DNA of 64,000 nt, taken from positions 1-64,000 of the forward strand of contig CADALE010000021.1 in the NCBI GenBank assembly GCA_902788705.1, given 5' to 3'. The DNA comes from an uncultured Coriobacteriaceae bacterium. Its GTDB lineage: Bacteria; Actinomycetota; Coriobacteriia; Coriobacteriales; Atopobiaceae. Shown here piece after piece: positions 10,644 through 19,417 of this stretch (positions are counted from its first letter, which is position 1; each line of letters opens with the position of its first letter). The notes under the pieces are model-generated. The model saw nothing but the letters and a program-made list of their open reading frames with translations, made no database searches and was not told the DNA's origin. The position numbers and the translations under genes are program-made.

Positions 10644-10958
10644 ATGTTCACCATCAGGCTCTTCTGTGCAGCGGGAATGTCCACCAGCCTTCTTGAGAGG
10701 CGCATCAAGGATGCCGCCAAGGAGCAGGGGATCGACCTTGACATCGAGGCGCACCCCGTGAACGAGCTTGACCAAAGCCTTGACGGGGCGGATGTCGTGT
10801 TGCTTGGGCCCCAGGTGCAGTTCATGCTTCCCCAGTTCAAGACGAAGTGCGGCATGCGCGGCATCCCCTTCGGCGTGATTCCCATGCGCGACTATGGCAC
10901 CGTGAACGGCAAGAACGTCCTGGCCTTCGCCTTGGAGCTCGCCGGACGGGAGGGATAG
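10644..10958 (+). CDS. lone PTS EIIB component, lactose/cellobiose type
   Basis: 104-residue IIB domain; transfers phosphate from IIA to the incoming sugar. The phosphocysteine is C8 in LFCAAGMSTSLLE, the family signature. GGGAGGAG precedes the ATG. No IIA or IIC gene lies next to it, so it may serve a permease encoded elsewhere or act as a regulator. It is noteworthy that a second EIIB domain of the same class is fused inside the protein encoded at 12107-14323. Confidence 0.88.
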   Translation: MFTIRLFCAAGMSTSLLERRIKDAAKEQGIDLDIEAHPVNELDQSLDGADVVLLGPQVQFMLPQFKTKCGMRGIPFGVIPMRDYGTVNGKNVLAFALELAGREG

Positions 10959-11034
10959 GCCGCCCAGGGGCAGGAAGCGCTCCGAGGCAAAGCACCCTAC
11001 AGCGCTACGACGCATGACCGGATGAGCAGCGCAC

Positions 11035-11813
11035 CTACAGCGCAAGCACGCTGGTGATGCAGTTGTACAGCGAGATGAGGGGCAGCAGCGCCATCACGAA
11101 CACGTAGATGCGGCGCACGCCCTGCTCGGACAGCTTGCGGTTGAAGTGCGTGCCGATGAAGCCACCCGCGACGGCAGGGATGGCCACAAACGGAACAAAC
11201 GTGAGGTCAACGGCCCAAAGCGCACCGCTTGTCGCCGACAGCACCAGCTTTGAGAGCTGGCTGAAGAAGATGATGGCCAGGGTGTTGACGCCCTTGGCAA
11301 GACGCGCGCGAGCGTCAGTACCGCCACGTTGAGCGGCCCACCACCGATGCCCAGGAAGACCGCGAGCGCCCCCAGCGCAAAGCCAGCAGCAAAGATGCTG
11401 GCCGGATCGGTGAGGTGCCAGCTGGGCATCTGGTCCTGCTTGATGGTGTAGACGAAGATCGCCCCCAGCACCACGGCAAGCACGCCCGCCTGCACGGCCT
11501 TGACCAGATGGCTGTCAAAGGAACCTGTGAGCGCGGAGAACACCTTGTCCCCGGCAACGCCACCCAGAATCGATCCGATTGCCACGGAAAGCACCATCTT
11601 GCGGTCAAACTCGAAGCCTGCGCGCAGCTGCTTGGAGAGGCTCACGCAGCACATCACGAAGACGGCCACGCTGGAGTAGAGGTTGATCGTGGCCGCGTCA
11701 TGGTATCCCACAAGGTCGAGCAGCGGCTTGATGATGACGCCGCCACCGAGGCCCGCCACGGCACCAAGCGACGTTGCCACAACGATCACCAGCGCATAGA
11801 TGAGGTAGAGCAT
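11035..11813 (-). pseudogene. TauE/SafE family permease, frameshifted
   Basis: Membrane protein of the sulfite/sulfonate exporter family. The first part (from ATG 11813, behind AAAGGA) reads through GAVAGLGGGVIIKPLL and LGIGGGPLNVAVLTL, both family motifs. The frame is then lost near 11290-11312. The continuation is in another frame: KGVNTLAIIFFSQLSKLVLSAT through to a stop at 11035, which is the expected second half. One missing base or two extra bases would restore a protein of about 258 residues. This is either a recent pseudogene or a sequence error; the surrounding reading is intact on both sides, which favours a recent event. Confidence 0.85.
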
Positions 11814-11851
11814 GCCAGGTCCTTTCTCGGGGGCATCTGGAAGCGGGCGAG

Positions 11852-11918
11852 TGTACATTTCGTTTCATTTATTCGGGCTCCGTTTCGGAGAGGTCGAATA
11901 ACTCAAAACAAATGTACA
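11852..11918. repeat. palindromic intergenic element, copy 1
   Basis: An imperfect palindrome bounded by TGTACA, with inner TTATTCGG facing CGAATAA and a central TCCG-TTT-CGGA hairpin. Flanking bases GCGAG/TTCGC extend the pairing. It closely resembles the copy 29 bp downstream. Confidence 0.75.
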
Positions 11919-11940
11919 TTCGCTCCCCGGCCACCTGGCT

Positions 11941-12018
11941 CCGGAGTGTACATCTCATTTCATTTATTCGGACTCCGTTTTCGAGAGCCCGAATAACTCA
12001 AAACAATGTACACTCCGG
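11941..12018. repeat. palindromic intergenic element, copy 2
   Basis: CCGGAGTGTACA at 11941-11952 is the exact inverse of 12007-12018. Inside are TTATTCGGACTC and GAGAGCCCGAATAA, so almost the whole 78 bp can fold. Same design as copy 1; the pair lies between the MPE-EIIB-ROK gene and the TauE gene. Confidence 0.8.
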
Positions 12019-12106
12019 CGCATCACATGGCCCAAAAAGCGCGGTTGCGGCCACCTTCACAGCCGCAACCACGCAGTGCCACTTGCCATCAGCCCGCGCC
12101 GTGCGC

Positions 12107-14323
12107 CTACCACTTGCGATGCGGACGCGGGTTGACCAGCTTGTCGATGCACAGGGCCAGCTCGCCTAGGTACATCAGCTCGCGGTAGTCGTCTACGAAG
12201 CGCAGCTCGGGAACGTACGCCATCGGGATGCTGCGCCACAGCCACTCGCGCAGCTCGTCCATGCTGCGCACAAGCGGCGACGACACGTAGATGCAGTCCG
12301 GCGACGTGGTACAGATGCTTGCCAGCAGGTAGCATGCCACGATCTCGGTCATGCCCTCGTAGGTCCACACCATGTCGTAGGGATCGCCCGACAGGCCCAT
12401 CAGCCATAGCACCGGCTCGAGCTCGCCCGCGTAGTTGAGGCGTCCCTTCACCAGATGGCCGTCGCACACCACGCCCTCGCCGCAGCCGATGACGCCGGTC
12501 TGCTGGATGTGGAACACCACCGAGTCGAAGTCGGTCTGGCTCACGTAGCAGCCCATGGCGGCGGCATTGGCGTCGTTGTCCATGTAGACCTCGATGCCGT
12601 AGCGCCGCTCCAGCTCGCGGCCCAGGTCGTAGTCGCGGATGTCCGATGCCGGCATCGAGACGCTCTCGCGGTTGATGATGCCCGGCAGCGCGATGCCCAC
12701 GGCATCAAGCTTTCGCACGTCGATGCCATCCACCTTCACGGTGGCCAGCACGTCCTCGATGTCGCGGAAGTTGACGTGCTTCTTGTACACCGTGCCGTCC
12801 GCGGCGATGCCCTTGTTGGCAAACACGCGATAGCCGATGACGGACGTGTCCTGCCGCTCCACCACCGAGATGACCATGACGTCCTTGGTGTCGTCGATGG
12901 GACGCACCACCTTCAGCTCGCGCCCGGCGGCCGACTGCTCCACACCCTCGTCCAGCGCGTCCAGCAGCATGTCGAGGGTTGCCTGCACGTCGAAGCGGGC
13001 GAAGATCTCGCCGGGGATCTCGATCACCAGCGCGTTGGGATAGGCCTTCTGCGCGTCCTTGCGGCGGTAGCCCAGCTGCGGGGCCACCATCACCACGTCG
13101 TAGGACCCCTTGTCGCGAATGGCCATGTCAAGCGGCTTTGCCGTGAACTCGTAGTGCAGCGAGAGCTTCTCGGCCAGGGCGTTGAGCTTCCGCTCGTACA
13201 TGGTGGTGGTGATGCCTGCCGTGCAGCACAGCAGCACACGCGTCGAGCCGCGGTTGTCGGTGCGCTCCAGCACCTCGGTCATCTCAAGGAACAGCTCCTG
13301 AGCCCGCAGCTCGTCGTTGAGCTCGAAGCGCACATGGAACATCGGCTGGCCGTCGTTCTTGCGCACGATCTTCATGTCCACGATCTCGGGCTGGCCATCA
13401 TCCTGCGGATAGAAGGTCATCTTGCCGAACATCGTGGCCGTTGCAAGGCTGATGTGCTCGTTGTCCTTCCATGTGATGGTGCAGCCGCGGATGCGGCGAG
13501 ACAGCACCCACTCGCGGTAGGCCTTGCCCGCGCCCTCCACGCCAATCCACGACTCCTCGCAGTAGGGCATGTGCCGGTGCACCTTGCCGTCGGGAAGCTC
13601 GCCGAGGGGCACCACCTGGTTGTACAGCACGCAGTGCTGGTGGTCACGCACCATGATGTCGTCGTGATAGTGGCCGGCGTACCACATCTTGAGGCGGTTG
13701 TGGTCAAGGCGGTCGTCGACGCGCTGCAAAAACGCCGTGATGGCGTCATCCTGCTCACGACTCTCGTCGTAGTGCCGGGCCATGGCAAAGCGCCGCAGCT
13801 TGCGGGGCACGTCGTGCGAGAACACGTAGTCAACGCTAAAGTCCACCCGCTCGAGGTTGGCCCACCCCTCGTCCATCTCCTCCTGGTTGGGCACCTCGCG
13901 CGGCCACCAGCTCACGCCCTGGACGCGGCTGCTGATGTCGTGCGACGGCGCGCCGCCCATGCAAAACCAGCGCCCGTACGAGCCCATCTCGTACACCTGG
14001 CCGCGCAGCAGGTGGATGACGTTCTTTGCGCCGGGCACCACCGCAACCTTGCCGCCGTGCCACTCGCTGGTGGGAAACGTGTCAAGCAGGTCGTAGTTCT
14101 CGTGGTTGCCGTCTACGAACAGCGTGGTCCACGGGCGGCTGTCCAGCCAGTCGATGAAGAACTTCTCCTCCAGCGTGATGGGGTTGTTCCAAACAAGGCC
14201 AAAGTCGCCGCAGATAACTAGCAGGTCGCTCCGCCGAAGCTTGGTTCCCTCGGGCCAGCGGTCGGGAGTTAGCTTGCCGATGTCCAGCCAGCCGTGGATG
14301 TCGCCGGTTACGAAGACAGCCAT
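12107..14323 (-). CDS. metallophosphoesterase - PTS EIIB - ROK three-domain fusion protein
   Basis: 738-residue protein that joins three families in one uninterrupted frame. Residues 1-300 are a calcineurin-like metallophosphoesterase with a full metal set: GDIHG (D8, H10), GDFG (D40), GNHE (N73, H74), H170, and GHYH (H218, H220). Residues about 360-460 are a lactose/cellobiose-type EIIB domain with VLLCCTAGITTT, C367 being the expected phosphocysteine. Residues about 480-735 are ROK-like, with ALPGII and DNDANAAAMG, but the N-terminal ATP motif DxGGT and the zinc-binding cysteines of ROK are missing. The last domain is thus more likely a sugar sensor than a kinase. GGGAGGTG lies before the ATG. 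This looks like a PTS-coupled phosphatase with ligand control; no function is known to me for this architecture. Confidence 0.85.
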   Translation of the reverse strand: MAVFVTGDIHGWLDIGKLTPDRWPEGTKLRRSDLLVICGDFGLVWNNPITLEEKFFIDWLDSRPWTTLFVDGNHENYDLLDTFPTSEWHGGKVAVVPGAKNVIHLLRGQVYEMGSYGRWFCMGGAPSHDISSRVQGVSWWPREVPNQEEMDEGWANLERVDFSVDYVFSHDVPRKLRRFAMARHYDESREQDDAITAFLQRVDDRLDHNRLKMWYAGHYHDDIMVRDHQHCVLYNQVVPLGELPDGKVHRHMPYCEESWIGVEGAGKAYREWVLSRRIRGCTITWKDNEHISLATATMFGKMTFYPQDDGQPEIVDMKIVRKNDGQPMFHVRFELNDELRAQELFLEMTEVLERTDNRGSTRVLLCCTAGITTTMYERKLNALAEKLSLHYEFTAKPLDMAIRDKGSYDVVMVAPQLGYRRKDAQKAYPNALVIEIPGEIFARFDVQATLDMLLDALDEGVEQSAAGRELKVVRPIDDTKDVMVISVVERQDTSVIGYRVFANKGIAADGTVYKKHVNFRDIEDVLATVKVDGIDVRKLDAVGIALPGIINRESVSMPASDIRDYDLGRELERRYGIEVYMDNDANAAAMGCYVSQTDFDSVVFHIQQTGVIGCGEGVVCDGHLVKGRLNYAGELEPVLWLMGLSGDPYDMVWTYEGMTEIVACYLLASICTTSPDCIYVSSPLVRSMDELREWLWRSIPMAYVPELRFVDDYRELMYLGELALCIDKLVNPRPHRKW

Positions 14324-14481
14324 GAGCACCTCCCAGAGGAGCGAAGAGTCATACGTAAACGCTAAGGTACCTGTTGTGGGCGACCGGCGGCAACACCTGA
14401 GCCTGCGAGAGGCGCCATATGGTCGGGAGCTGCAACTCCTACGGGTTTTGCGACAACCAGGGGCCAAGCCACCCCTGCCAG

Positions 14482-17184
14482 CTACAGCAGCGAGCCGTGG
14501 CGCGCCACATAGGCCTTGCGCACCAGCAACACGCAGGCAGCATAGGCAGCAGCTACCAGCACGACCGCGACGACGGCCCTGACGGGCAGCACTGCGAGGT
14601 CGATCACGTAGCCCAGCGGCGTGCAGCACATGATTGCCGCCACCACGATGCCCATGATGCCAAGTGCCGTGATCTGCCAGGCAGCCCGGCTCTCCAAAAA
14701 CGGCACGCGCTCGGTGCGCAGCATGTGCACGGCAAGAACCTGGGTGACCATGCTCTCCAGCAGCCAGCCTGCCTGGAAGGTGCCTGCAAAGCGCGCCTGG
14801 GCAGCAGCGTCGCCAGCAAGCGATGCCCAGCTGCCGCCGCACACGGCCGGGCACACCACCAAGAACAGCAGCGCAAACGTAACCACGTCGAATACCGAGC
14901 TGATGGGCCCAAACCACCGCATGAAGCTGGAGATGGACCCAGAGTCCCACGTGCGCGGGCCGCGCAGCGACTCGTCGTCCACCGTGTCCCACGGCATGGC
15001 GGTGCAGGTGAGGTCGTACACGAAGTTAAGGAACAGCAGCTGCACGGCGCTCATGGGCAGAAACGGCAGGAACGCGCTGGCCACCAGCACGCTGAACACG
15101 TTGCCGAAGTTTGAGCTGGCCGTCATCTTCACGTACTTGTTCATGTTGGCGAAGGTGCGCCTGCCGGTCTCGACGCCATGCTCGAGCACCATGAGGTCCT
15201 TCTCGAGCAGGATGATGTCGGCAGCCTCCTTGGCCACGTCTGCGCCCGTGTCCACCGACACGCCACAGTCGGCGGCGCGCATGGCCGCGGCGTCGTTCAC
15301 GCCGTCGCCCATGAAGCCCACCACGTGCCCGTTGGCCTTGAGCGCCTCAACCACGCGCACCTTCTGGTCGGGCGAGAGCTTGGCAAACACCGTGGTGGTC
15401 TCCACCGCCTCGCGCAGCGCCTCGTCGGACAGCAGCTCCACCTGCGCCCCGTCGAGTGCCCCGTCAACGTTCAGGCCAAGCTCGCCACACACGTGCACGG
15501 CCACGCGCGTGGAGTCGCCCGTAAGCACCTTGGTGCCCACACCGTGGTCGGCCAGCGCCTTGATGGCGGTGCCGGCATCCTCCTTGGGCGGGTCAAGGAA
15601 GGCAAGGTAGCCGATCAGCGTCATCTCGCGCTCGTCATCCACCGTAAGCGCCCCGACACCTGCCGGGTCGTCCTTGCGCGACACGCCCAGCACACGCATG
15701 CCGTCGTCCGACAGCGCCTGCCCGCGCTCCAGCACCTCGCGAGCCAACTCGTCGGTCAGCGAGAACACCCTGCCCCCAAGCTCTACCGTCGAACAGATGG
15801 AGATGATCTCCTCGAGGGCGCCCTTGGTGATCATCGTGGTGCGGCCGTCCTCGTCGCCCACCACCACGCTGACGCGCCGGCGCTCGTAGTCAAAGGGCAG
15901 CTCGTCCACCAGGAAGTTGCTCTCCACGAGGGCGTCGTCATCAAGGCCGGTCTCCTCGTGAGCGCACCTGATGATGGCCATGTCAATAAGGTTGAGCATG
16001 CCCGTCTCGAAGTGGCTGTTCAGGAAGGCGTGGCGCAGCACCCGCGCGTCCTCGCGCCCCTCCACATCAAGGTGGAGCTCAAGCACCACGCGGTCCTCGG
16101 TGAGGGTGCCGGTCTTGTCGCTGCACAGCATGTCGATGGAGCCCAGATTTTGGATGGCGTCGAGGCGCTTCACGATCACGCGGCCGCGGCTGAGGTCGAC
16201 GGCGCCCTTTGCAAGGCACGTGGTCACGATCATGGGCAGCATCTCGGGCGTGAGGCCCACCGCCACCGAGAGCGAGAACAGCAGGGCGTCCAGCCAGTTG
16301 CCCTTCGTGAGCGCGTTGATGCCAAAGACGATGGGCACCACCAGCAGCATCAGCCGCACCAGCAGCAGCGACACGTCGCGAATGCCCCGGTTGTAGGCGG
16401 TGTCCTTCTGCGACGACTCGAGACGAGCCGCGATGCTGCCCAGCTCGGTCTCCTCGCCCACGCGCACCGCGATGCCCACGCCCGTGCCCGAGATGACGGT
16501 CGTACCCAGGAAGGCAAGGTTGGTGGCCTCAAGCGGCGGCACCATGCCGTCGGTGGGGGTGGGGCGCTTCTCGATCGCATCCGACTCCCCCGTCAGGGCC
16601 GACTGCCCCACAAAGAGGTCTCGGGCGGCAACGATGCGCAGGTCGGCGGGTATGATGTCGCCCGCCGCCAGATGCACCACGTCGCCCACCACAACCTCGT
16701 CGAGGGGAATCTCAATGCGGCCGGAGCCCTGGCGCTCCACGCAGCAGGTGGTCTCGATGCTCTCGGCCAGGGCGGCGGCTGCGTCGGCTCCGCGCGTCTC
16801 CTGCACGAACCGCAGCACCACCGACACCAGCGCCATGGCCGCGATGAGCAGCGGGGTGGCGGGGTCCTTCGTGCCCGGCGCAGCGAACACCACGTCGGTG
16901 GCAAACGACACCACGCCCAGGGCAAGCAGGATGAGCACGAACGGGTCGCCACACGCCTGCAGGAACCGCACGACCGCGGGCGTGCGCTGCGCCTCGGCCA
17001 TGTGGTTGGCGCCGTGCTCCTCGCGCGAGGCCTCTACCTCCTCGGGCGTAAGGCCCGCTCGGCGCGTCTTCAGCTCGTCATAGAGGGTATCGACCTCAGC
17101 CGCCGCCAGATACGACAGCCACGTGGTCTGCATAATGCCGGTGGGATTGGCTCGCTTGGTCCTTCTTACGTCCGTCTTTGCCAT
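14482..17184 (-). CDS. mgtA: magnesium-translocating P-type ATPase
   Basis: 900-residue P3B-type ATPase that imports Mg2+ across the cytoplasmic membrane; length matches MgtA/MgtB. Visible features: cation-transporter N-domain near 35-100, actuator loop ALTGES (196-201), phosphorylation site SDKTGTLT with Asp356, hinge GDGVNDAAAMRAADCG, and the MgtA-specific MPWDTVDDE in the C-terminal membrane part. ATG at 17184 is preceded by GGAGG; a longer in-frame start at 17250 has no ribosome site. The 5' region holds a strong promoter, a short leader ORF and a 10-bp hairpin that ends just before the ribosome site, which suggests control at the level of the transcript (see separate entries). Confidence 0.95.
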   Translation of the reverse strand: MAKTDVRRTKRANPTGIMQTTWLSYLAAAEVDTLYDELKTRRAGLTPEEVEASREEHGANHMAEAQRTPAVVRFLQACGDPFVLILLALGVVSFATDVVFAAPGTKDPATPLLIAAMALVSVVLRFVQETRGADAAAALAESIETTCCVERQGSGRIEIPLDEVVVGDVVHLAAGDIIPADLRIVAARDLFVGQSALTGESDAIEKRPTPTDGMVPPLEATNLAFLGTTVISGTGVGIAVRVGEETELGSIAARLESSQKDTAYNRGIRDVSLLLVRLMLLVVPIVFGINALTKGNWLDALLFSLSVAVGLTPEMLPMIVTTCLAKGAVDLSRGRVIVKRLDAIQNLGSIDMLCSDKTGTLTEDRVVLELHLDVEGREDARVLRHAFLNSHFETGMLNLIDMAIIRCAHEETGLDDDALVESNFLVDELPFDYERRRVSVVVGDEDGRTTMITKGALEEIISICSTVELGGRVFSLTDELAREVLERGQALSDDGMRVLGVSRKDDPAGVGALTVDDEREMTLIGYLAFLDPPKEDAGTAIKALADHGVGTKVLTGDSTRVAVHVCGELGLNVDGALDGAQVELLSDEALREAVETTTVFAKLSPDQKVRVVEALKANGHVVGFMGDGVNDAAAMRAADCGVSVDTGADVAKEAADIILLEKDLMVLEHGVETGRRTFANMNKYVKMTASSNFGNVFSVLVASAFLPFLPMSAVQLLFLNFVYDLTCTAMPWDTVDDESLRGPRTWDSGSISSFMRWFGPISSVFDVVTFALLFLVVCPAVCGGSWASLAGDAAAQARFAGTFQAGWLLESMVTQVLAVHMLRTERVPFLESRAAWQITALGIMGIVVAAIMCCTPLGYVIDLAVLPVRAVVAVVLVAAAYAACVLLVRKAYVARHGSLL

Positions 17185-17199
17185 CTGGTCCTCCGTTCC

Positions 17200-17225
17200 G
17201 CCATGCTGCCGCCAAGCAGCATGGC
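17200..17225 (-). promoter_or_regulatory. perfect 10-bp hairpin in the mgtA leader
   Basis: GCCATGCTGC (17200-17209) is the exact inverse of 17216-17225 with a 6-nt loop. It ends five bases from the mgtA Shine-Dalgarno GGAGG, so it could gate ribosome access or stabilise the 5' end. Confidence 0.6.
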
Positions 17226-17289
17226 CACAGCCGTGTCGCGCCGTGGGCATCGGTGAGAAGGGAGGGTTCTAAGGGGAACAGTCGTCAGG

Positions 17290-17346
17290 TCAGCAGGTTC
17301 CCATGGCGCAGTTGCCTATGCAGGGTTTGGAACTATCGACGTCCAT
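17290..17346 (-). CDS. 18-residue putative leader peptide of mgtA
   Basis: Short ORF MDVDSSKPCIGNCAMGTC with a textbook AAGGAGGT site 4 nt before its ATG. It lies between a consensus promoter (17386-17414) and mgtA, 105 nt upstream of the mgtA start. Three cysteines in the pattern CxxxCxxxxC are present. The start region CCCATGG (17343-17349) can pair with CCATGGG (17300-17306) inside the ORF. In enterobacteria mgtA is controlled by translation of the short peptide MgtL, but no sequence likeness to MgtL is visible. It could instead be a small stand-alone peptide. Confidence 0.55.
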   Translation of the reverse strand: MDVDSSKPCIGNCAMGTC

Positions 17347-17385
17347 GGGCACCTCCTTCAGATGCGCGCCTAATTGCTTCCGCAA

Positions 17386-17414
17386 ATTATACCGTGCGCC
17401 ACATAGCCAAACAA
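17386..17414 (-). promoter_or_regulatory. sigma70-type promoter of the mgtA leader
   Basis: -35 TTGTTT (17409-17414), 17-bp spacer, -10 TATAAT (17386-17391) on the minus strand. Transcription would start near 17379, about 33 nt before the leader-ORF ATG. Confidence 0.75.
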
Positions 17415-17454
17415 GCCGAGAGTCTGACAAACGCCCCGGATATCGGCCGAGTTG

Positions 17455-17826
17455 TCAGGCCCCGCTGGCCAGGCGCAGCACGATGCCCACCCCGAATGAC
17501 ACGAGGTTGAGCACGGCAGACATACGCCACGGGTGACGCGTGACGTCCGCCAGGCGATACAGCAGGGCCTCGGCAACAAAGGCCGCCAGCTCGGCCGCGC
17601 CAAGCGCCAGCCAGGGTAGGCTTCCCAAGGGGACAAAGGGGGACCACCCAGTTGCGATGCACACGAGCTGTACGGCAGGGTTGGTGGCCACCTGCGCTAG
17701 GGCGACGACCGCGGCCGCAGACCAGGTGCGCTCGCGCACGAAGAGCAGCCCAAGGGTCACCTCGATGGCAATGGTAAGCAGCAGGGCCCGCGCCATGACC
17801 AGCAGCACGAGCAGCACCAGGGTCAT
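17455..17826 (-). CDS. small hydrophobic membrane protein
   Basis: 123 residues with about four membrane helices (opening LVLLVLLVMARALLLTIAIE). I do not recognise a family with confidence. Its start overlaps the stop of the upstream MFS-like gene by four bases (ATGA type), so it is the last member of a four-gene operon (19615 down to 17455). It may form part of a membrane complex with the preceding products. It ends about 40 bp from the mgtA promoter. Confidence 0.6.
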   Translation of the reverse strand: MTLVLLVLLVMARALLLTIAIEVTLGLLFVRERTWSAAAVVALAQVATNPAVQLVCIATGWSPFVPLGSLPWLALGAAELAAFVAEALLYRLADVTRHPWRMSAVLNLVSFGVGIVLRLASGA

Positions 17827-18950
17827 CGTGCGCCATTCCGACGCAGCTCAAGCCAGGAGCACAGCAGGCCCAGCTCAAGCAATACGAGCGACGCGGCCGA
17901 GAGCACCACGAGCGCCTGGGCAGACACCACCCGCAGCCCCAACAACGCCGGAAGGGCACCCACGGCAAGCGAGAACGACGCGATGCCAAAGGCGAGCCCC
18001 CGCGCCTGCGGAAGCAGCCGTGCCAACGAGCTGAGGGTTATGGCCATCGTGAAGTTGAACAGGAAGGTGCCCGCCATGCCAGCTGGCACGCTGTCCCACG
18101 AGTACCAGAAGAGCACGGCGGCACCCCCAAGGGAGATGGCCGAGGCAAACGCCGTGCCGATTGCGTCGGCAACGAGGCCGCCTGCGGCCTTGCCAAGGAA
18201 GACGGCCGTAACAGCGCAGGCGCCCCACACAAGGCCCACCTTCCAGGGAAAGGCCATGGCCATGCCGGTGTAGCTACGCAGGGCCACCGTGGCCGCCAGC
18301 AGCATCACGGCCACCCATCCCATGCCGGAAAGATGCAGCTCAAGCAGGCCGGCATCCTCGCTGGTCCGCCCCAGCAGCCAGGTGCATGCCATGGCGCCCG
18401 CCAGCAGCCCCAGAAGCAGATACATGACGTTGGCCCACCCGTTGAAGGCCTCCATGCTGCCCAGGAACACGCCGAGGGCGCCGGTTGAGATGAACATGCC
18501 GGACAACGACGCGCGACCGTCAGACTCGCCCAGCACCTCGACGCCACCCACGCAGTGGAACAGGGCATTGCCCAGCGCCAACAGGGCCACCGATGCCGCG
18601 TCGCAAAACAGCGGGATCGGCGCAAGACCCGTAAGCTGCGAAAGCCGTGGCGCCACCACGCCCGCCGCCGTGAGCAGCAGCGAGATGAGCGTCGCGGACC
18701 TCGACCTGCGGCGTCCCACCACGTCAAGCAGCGCGCCAATGGGCATCTGCATGCAGAACGCCACCATGTCGTAAGCCATGATCGCAAGGGCCTTGGCCGT
18801 CAGGCTGGTTGTCCCAAGCTCCGGAGCCACCACGCCCAGCAGCGTGGCAATGCAGGAGAGGTCGACGACAAAGTGGCTGGCTGCATAGAGGGCCGTGACC
18901 GACGATGGACAGTTGCGGCCCGTCGTCTCGAATGGTTTCGATACGGTCAT
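17823..18950 (-). CDS. MFS-like membrane protein of unknown function
   Basis: 375-residue polytopic protein with about 10-12 hydrophobic segments. The early motif GALLDVVGRRRSRSA near residue 75 is a typical MFS loop 2-3 motif and supports a transporter fold. The substrate is unknown. It follows a secreted protein gene by 3 bp and overlaps the next small membrane protein gene. The operon is divergent from a nickel ECF transporter, but nothing in the protein itself points to metal transport. Confidence 0.65.
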   Translation of the reverse strand: MTVSKPFETTGRNCPSSVTALYAASHFVVDLSCIATLLGVVAPELGTTSLTAKALAIMAYDMVAFCMQMPIGALLDVVGRRRSRSATLISLLLTAAGVVAPRLSQLTGLAPIPLFCDAASVALLALGNALFHCVGGVEVLGESDGRASLSGMFISTGALGVFLGSMEAFNGWANVMYLLLGLLAGAMACTWLLGRTSEDAGLLELHLSGMGWVAVMLLAATVALRSYTGMAMAFPWKVGLVWGACAVTAVFLGKAAGGLVADAIGTAFASAISLGGAAVLFWYSWDSVPAGMAGTFLFNFTMAITLSSLARLLPQARGLAFGIASFSLAVGALPALLGLRVVSAQALVVLSAASLVLLELGLLCSWLELRRNGAR

Positions 18951-18953
18951 GTG

Positions 18954-19415
18954 CTACGGCTTTCTGAGGTGGCTCGGCTTGACGGTGACCGTCGAGCGGC
19001 GCGCGCGGCTAAGAAGCACGATGCCCACCGTGGCCACGACGGCGGCGACGATGGCGACAATGGTAACCAGCAGCATCGGGCTGAGGCCCTTGTGCGTGGG
19101 CACGTTGGTGGGTTGGGAGTCTTCCTCGCCTTCGTCCCCCTCTTGCGGCGCAACCGGATCGGTAACCTTGTCGGTGCCAAGATCCTGGTCGGAGCCATCC
19201 CCCTTGGGCTGGCCCTCTAGCTCAGGGTTCTCCGTGGTCCAGCCATCTTCCGTCAGCCACTCCTGCGTGCCGTCGCTGTACTCGTGGTAGTCCTCCTCCC
19301 AGATGACGGGGAAGACGTCGGGGATGTCAGCCCGGACGGGACGGGCAAGCAGCATGCAGCAGGCCAGCGCGCACAAAAGCGACAGCGCCACTCTCTGCAA
19401 TCTTCTTGCGACCAT
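18954..19415 (-). CDS. secreted, C-terminally membrane-anchored acidic protein
   Basis: 153 residues: an N-terminal signal peptide (LSLLCALACCMLLARPVRA, likely cut after ARA), an acidic low-complexity extracellular part rich in E, D, P and T (about 30-108), and a single C-terminal membrane helix near 113-135 followed by RARRS. This topology suggests an exposed stalk or partner protein. No family recognised. It begins 2 bp after the stop of the 65-residue gene upstream and ends 3 bp before the MFS-like gene, so it is co-transcribed with both. Confidence 0.6.
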   Translation of the reverse strand: MVARRLQRVALSLLCALACCMLLARPVRADIPDVFPVIWEEDYHEYSDGTQEWLTEDGWTTENPELEGQPKGDGSDQDLGTDKVTDPVAPQEGDEGEEDSQPTNVPTHKGLSPMLLVTIVAIVAAVVATVGIVLLSRARRSTVTVKPSHLRKP

Positions 19416-19417
19416 GC

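Noticed and set aside
11841..12018. Insertion sequence
   Set aside because: There is no transposase frame inside or next to the palindromes; at most a non-autonomous element.
12107..14992. 961-residue version of the fusion protein starting at 14992
   Set aside because: The extra N-terminal part overlaps mgtA in the wrong frame and has no ribosome site; GGGAGGTG supports the ATG at 14323.
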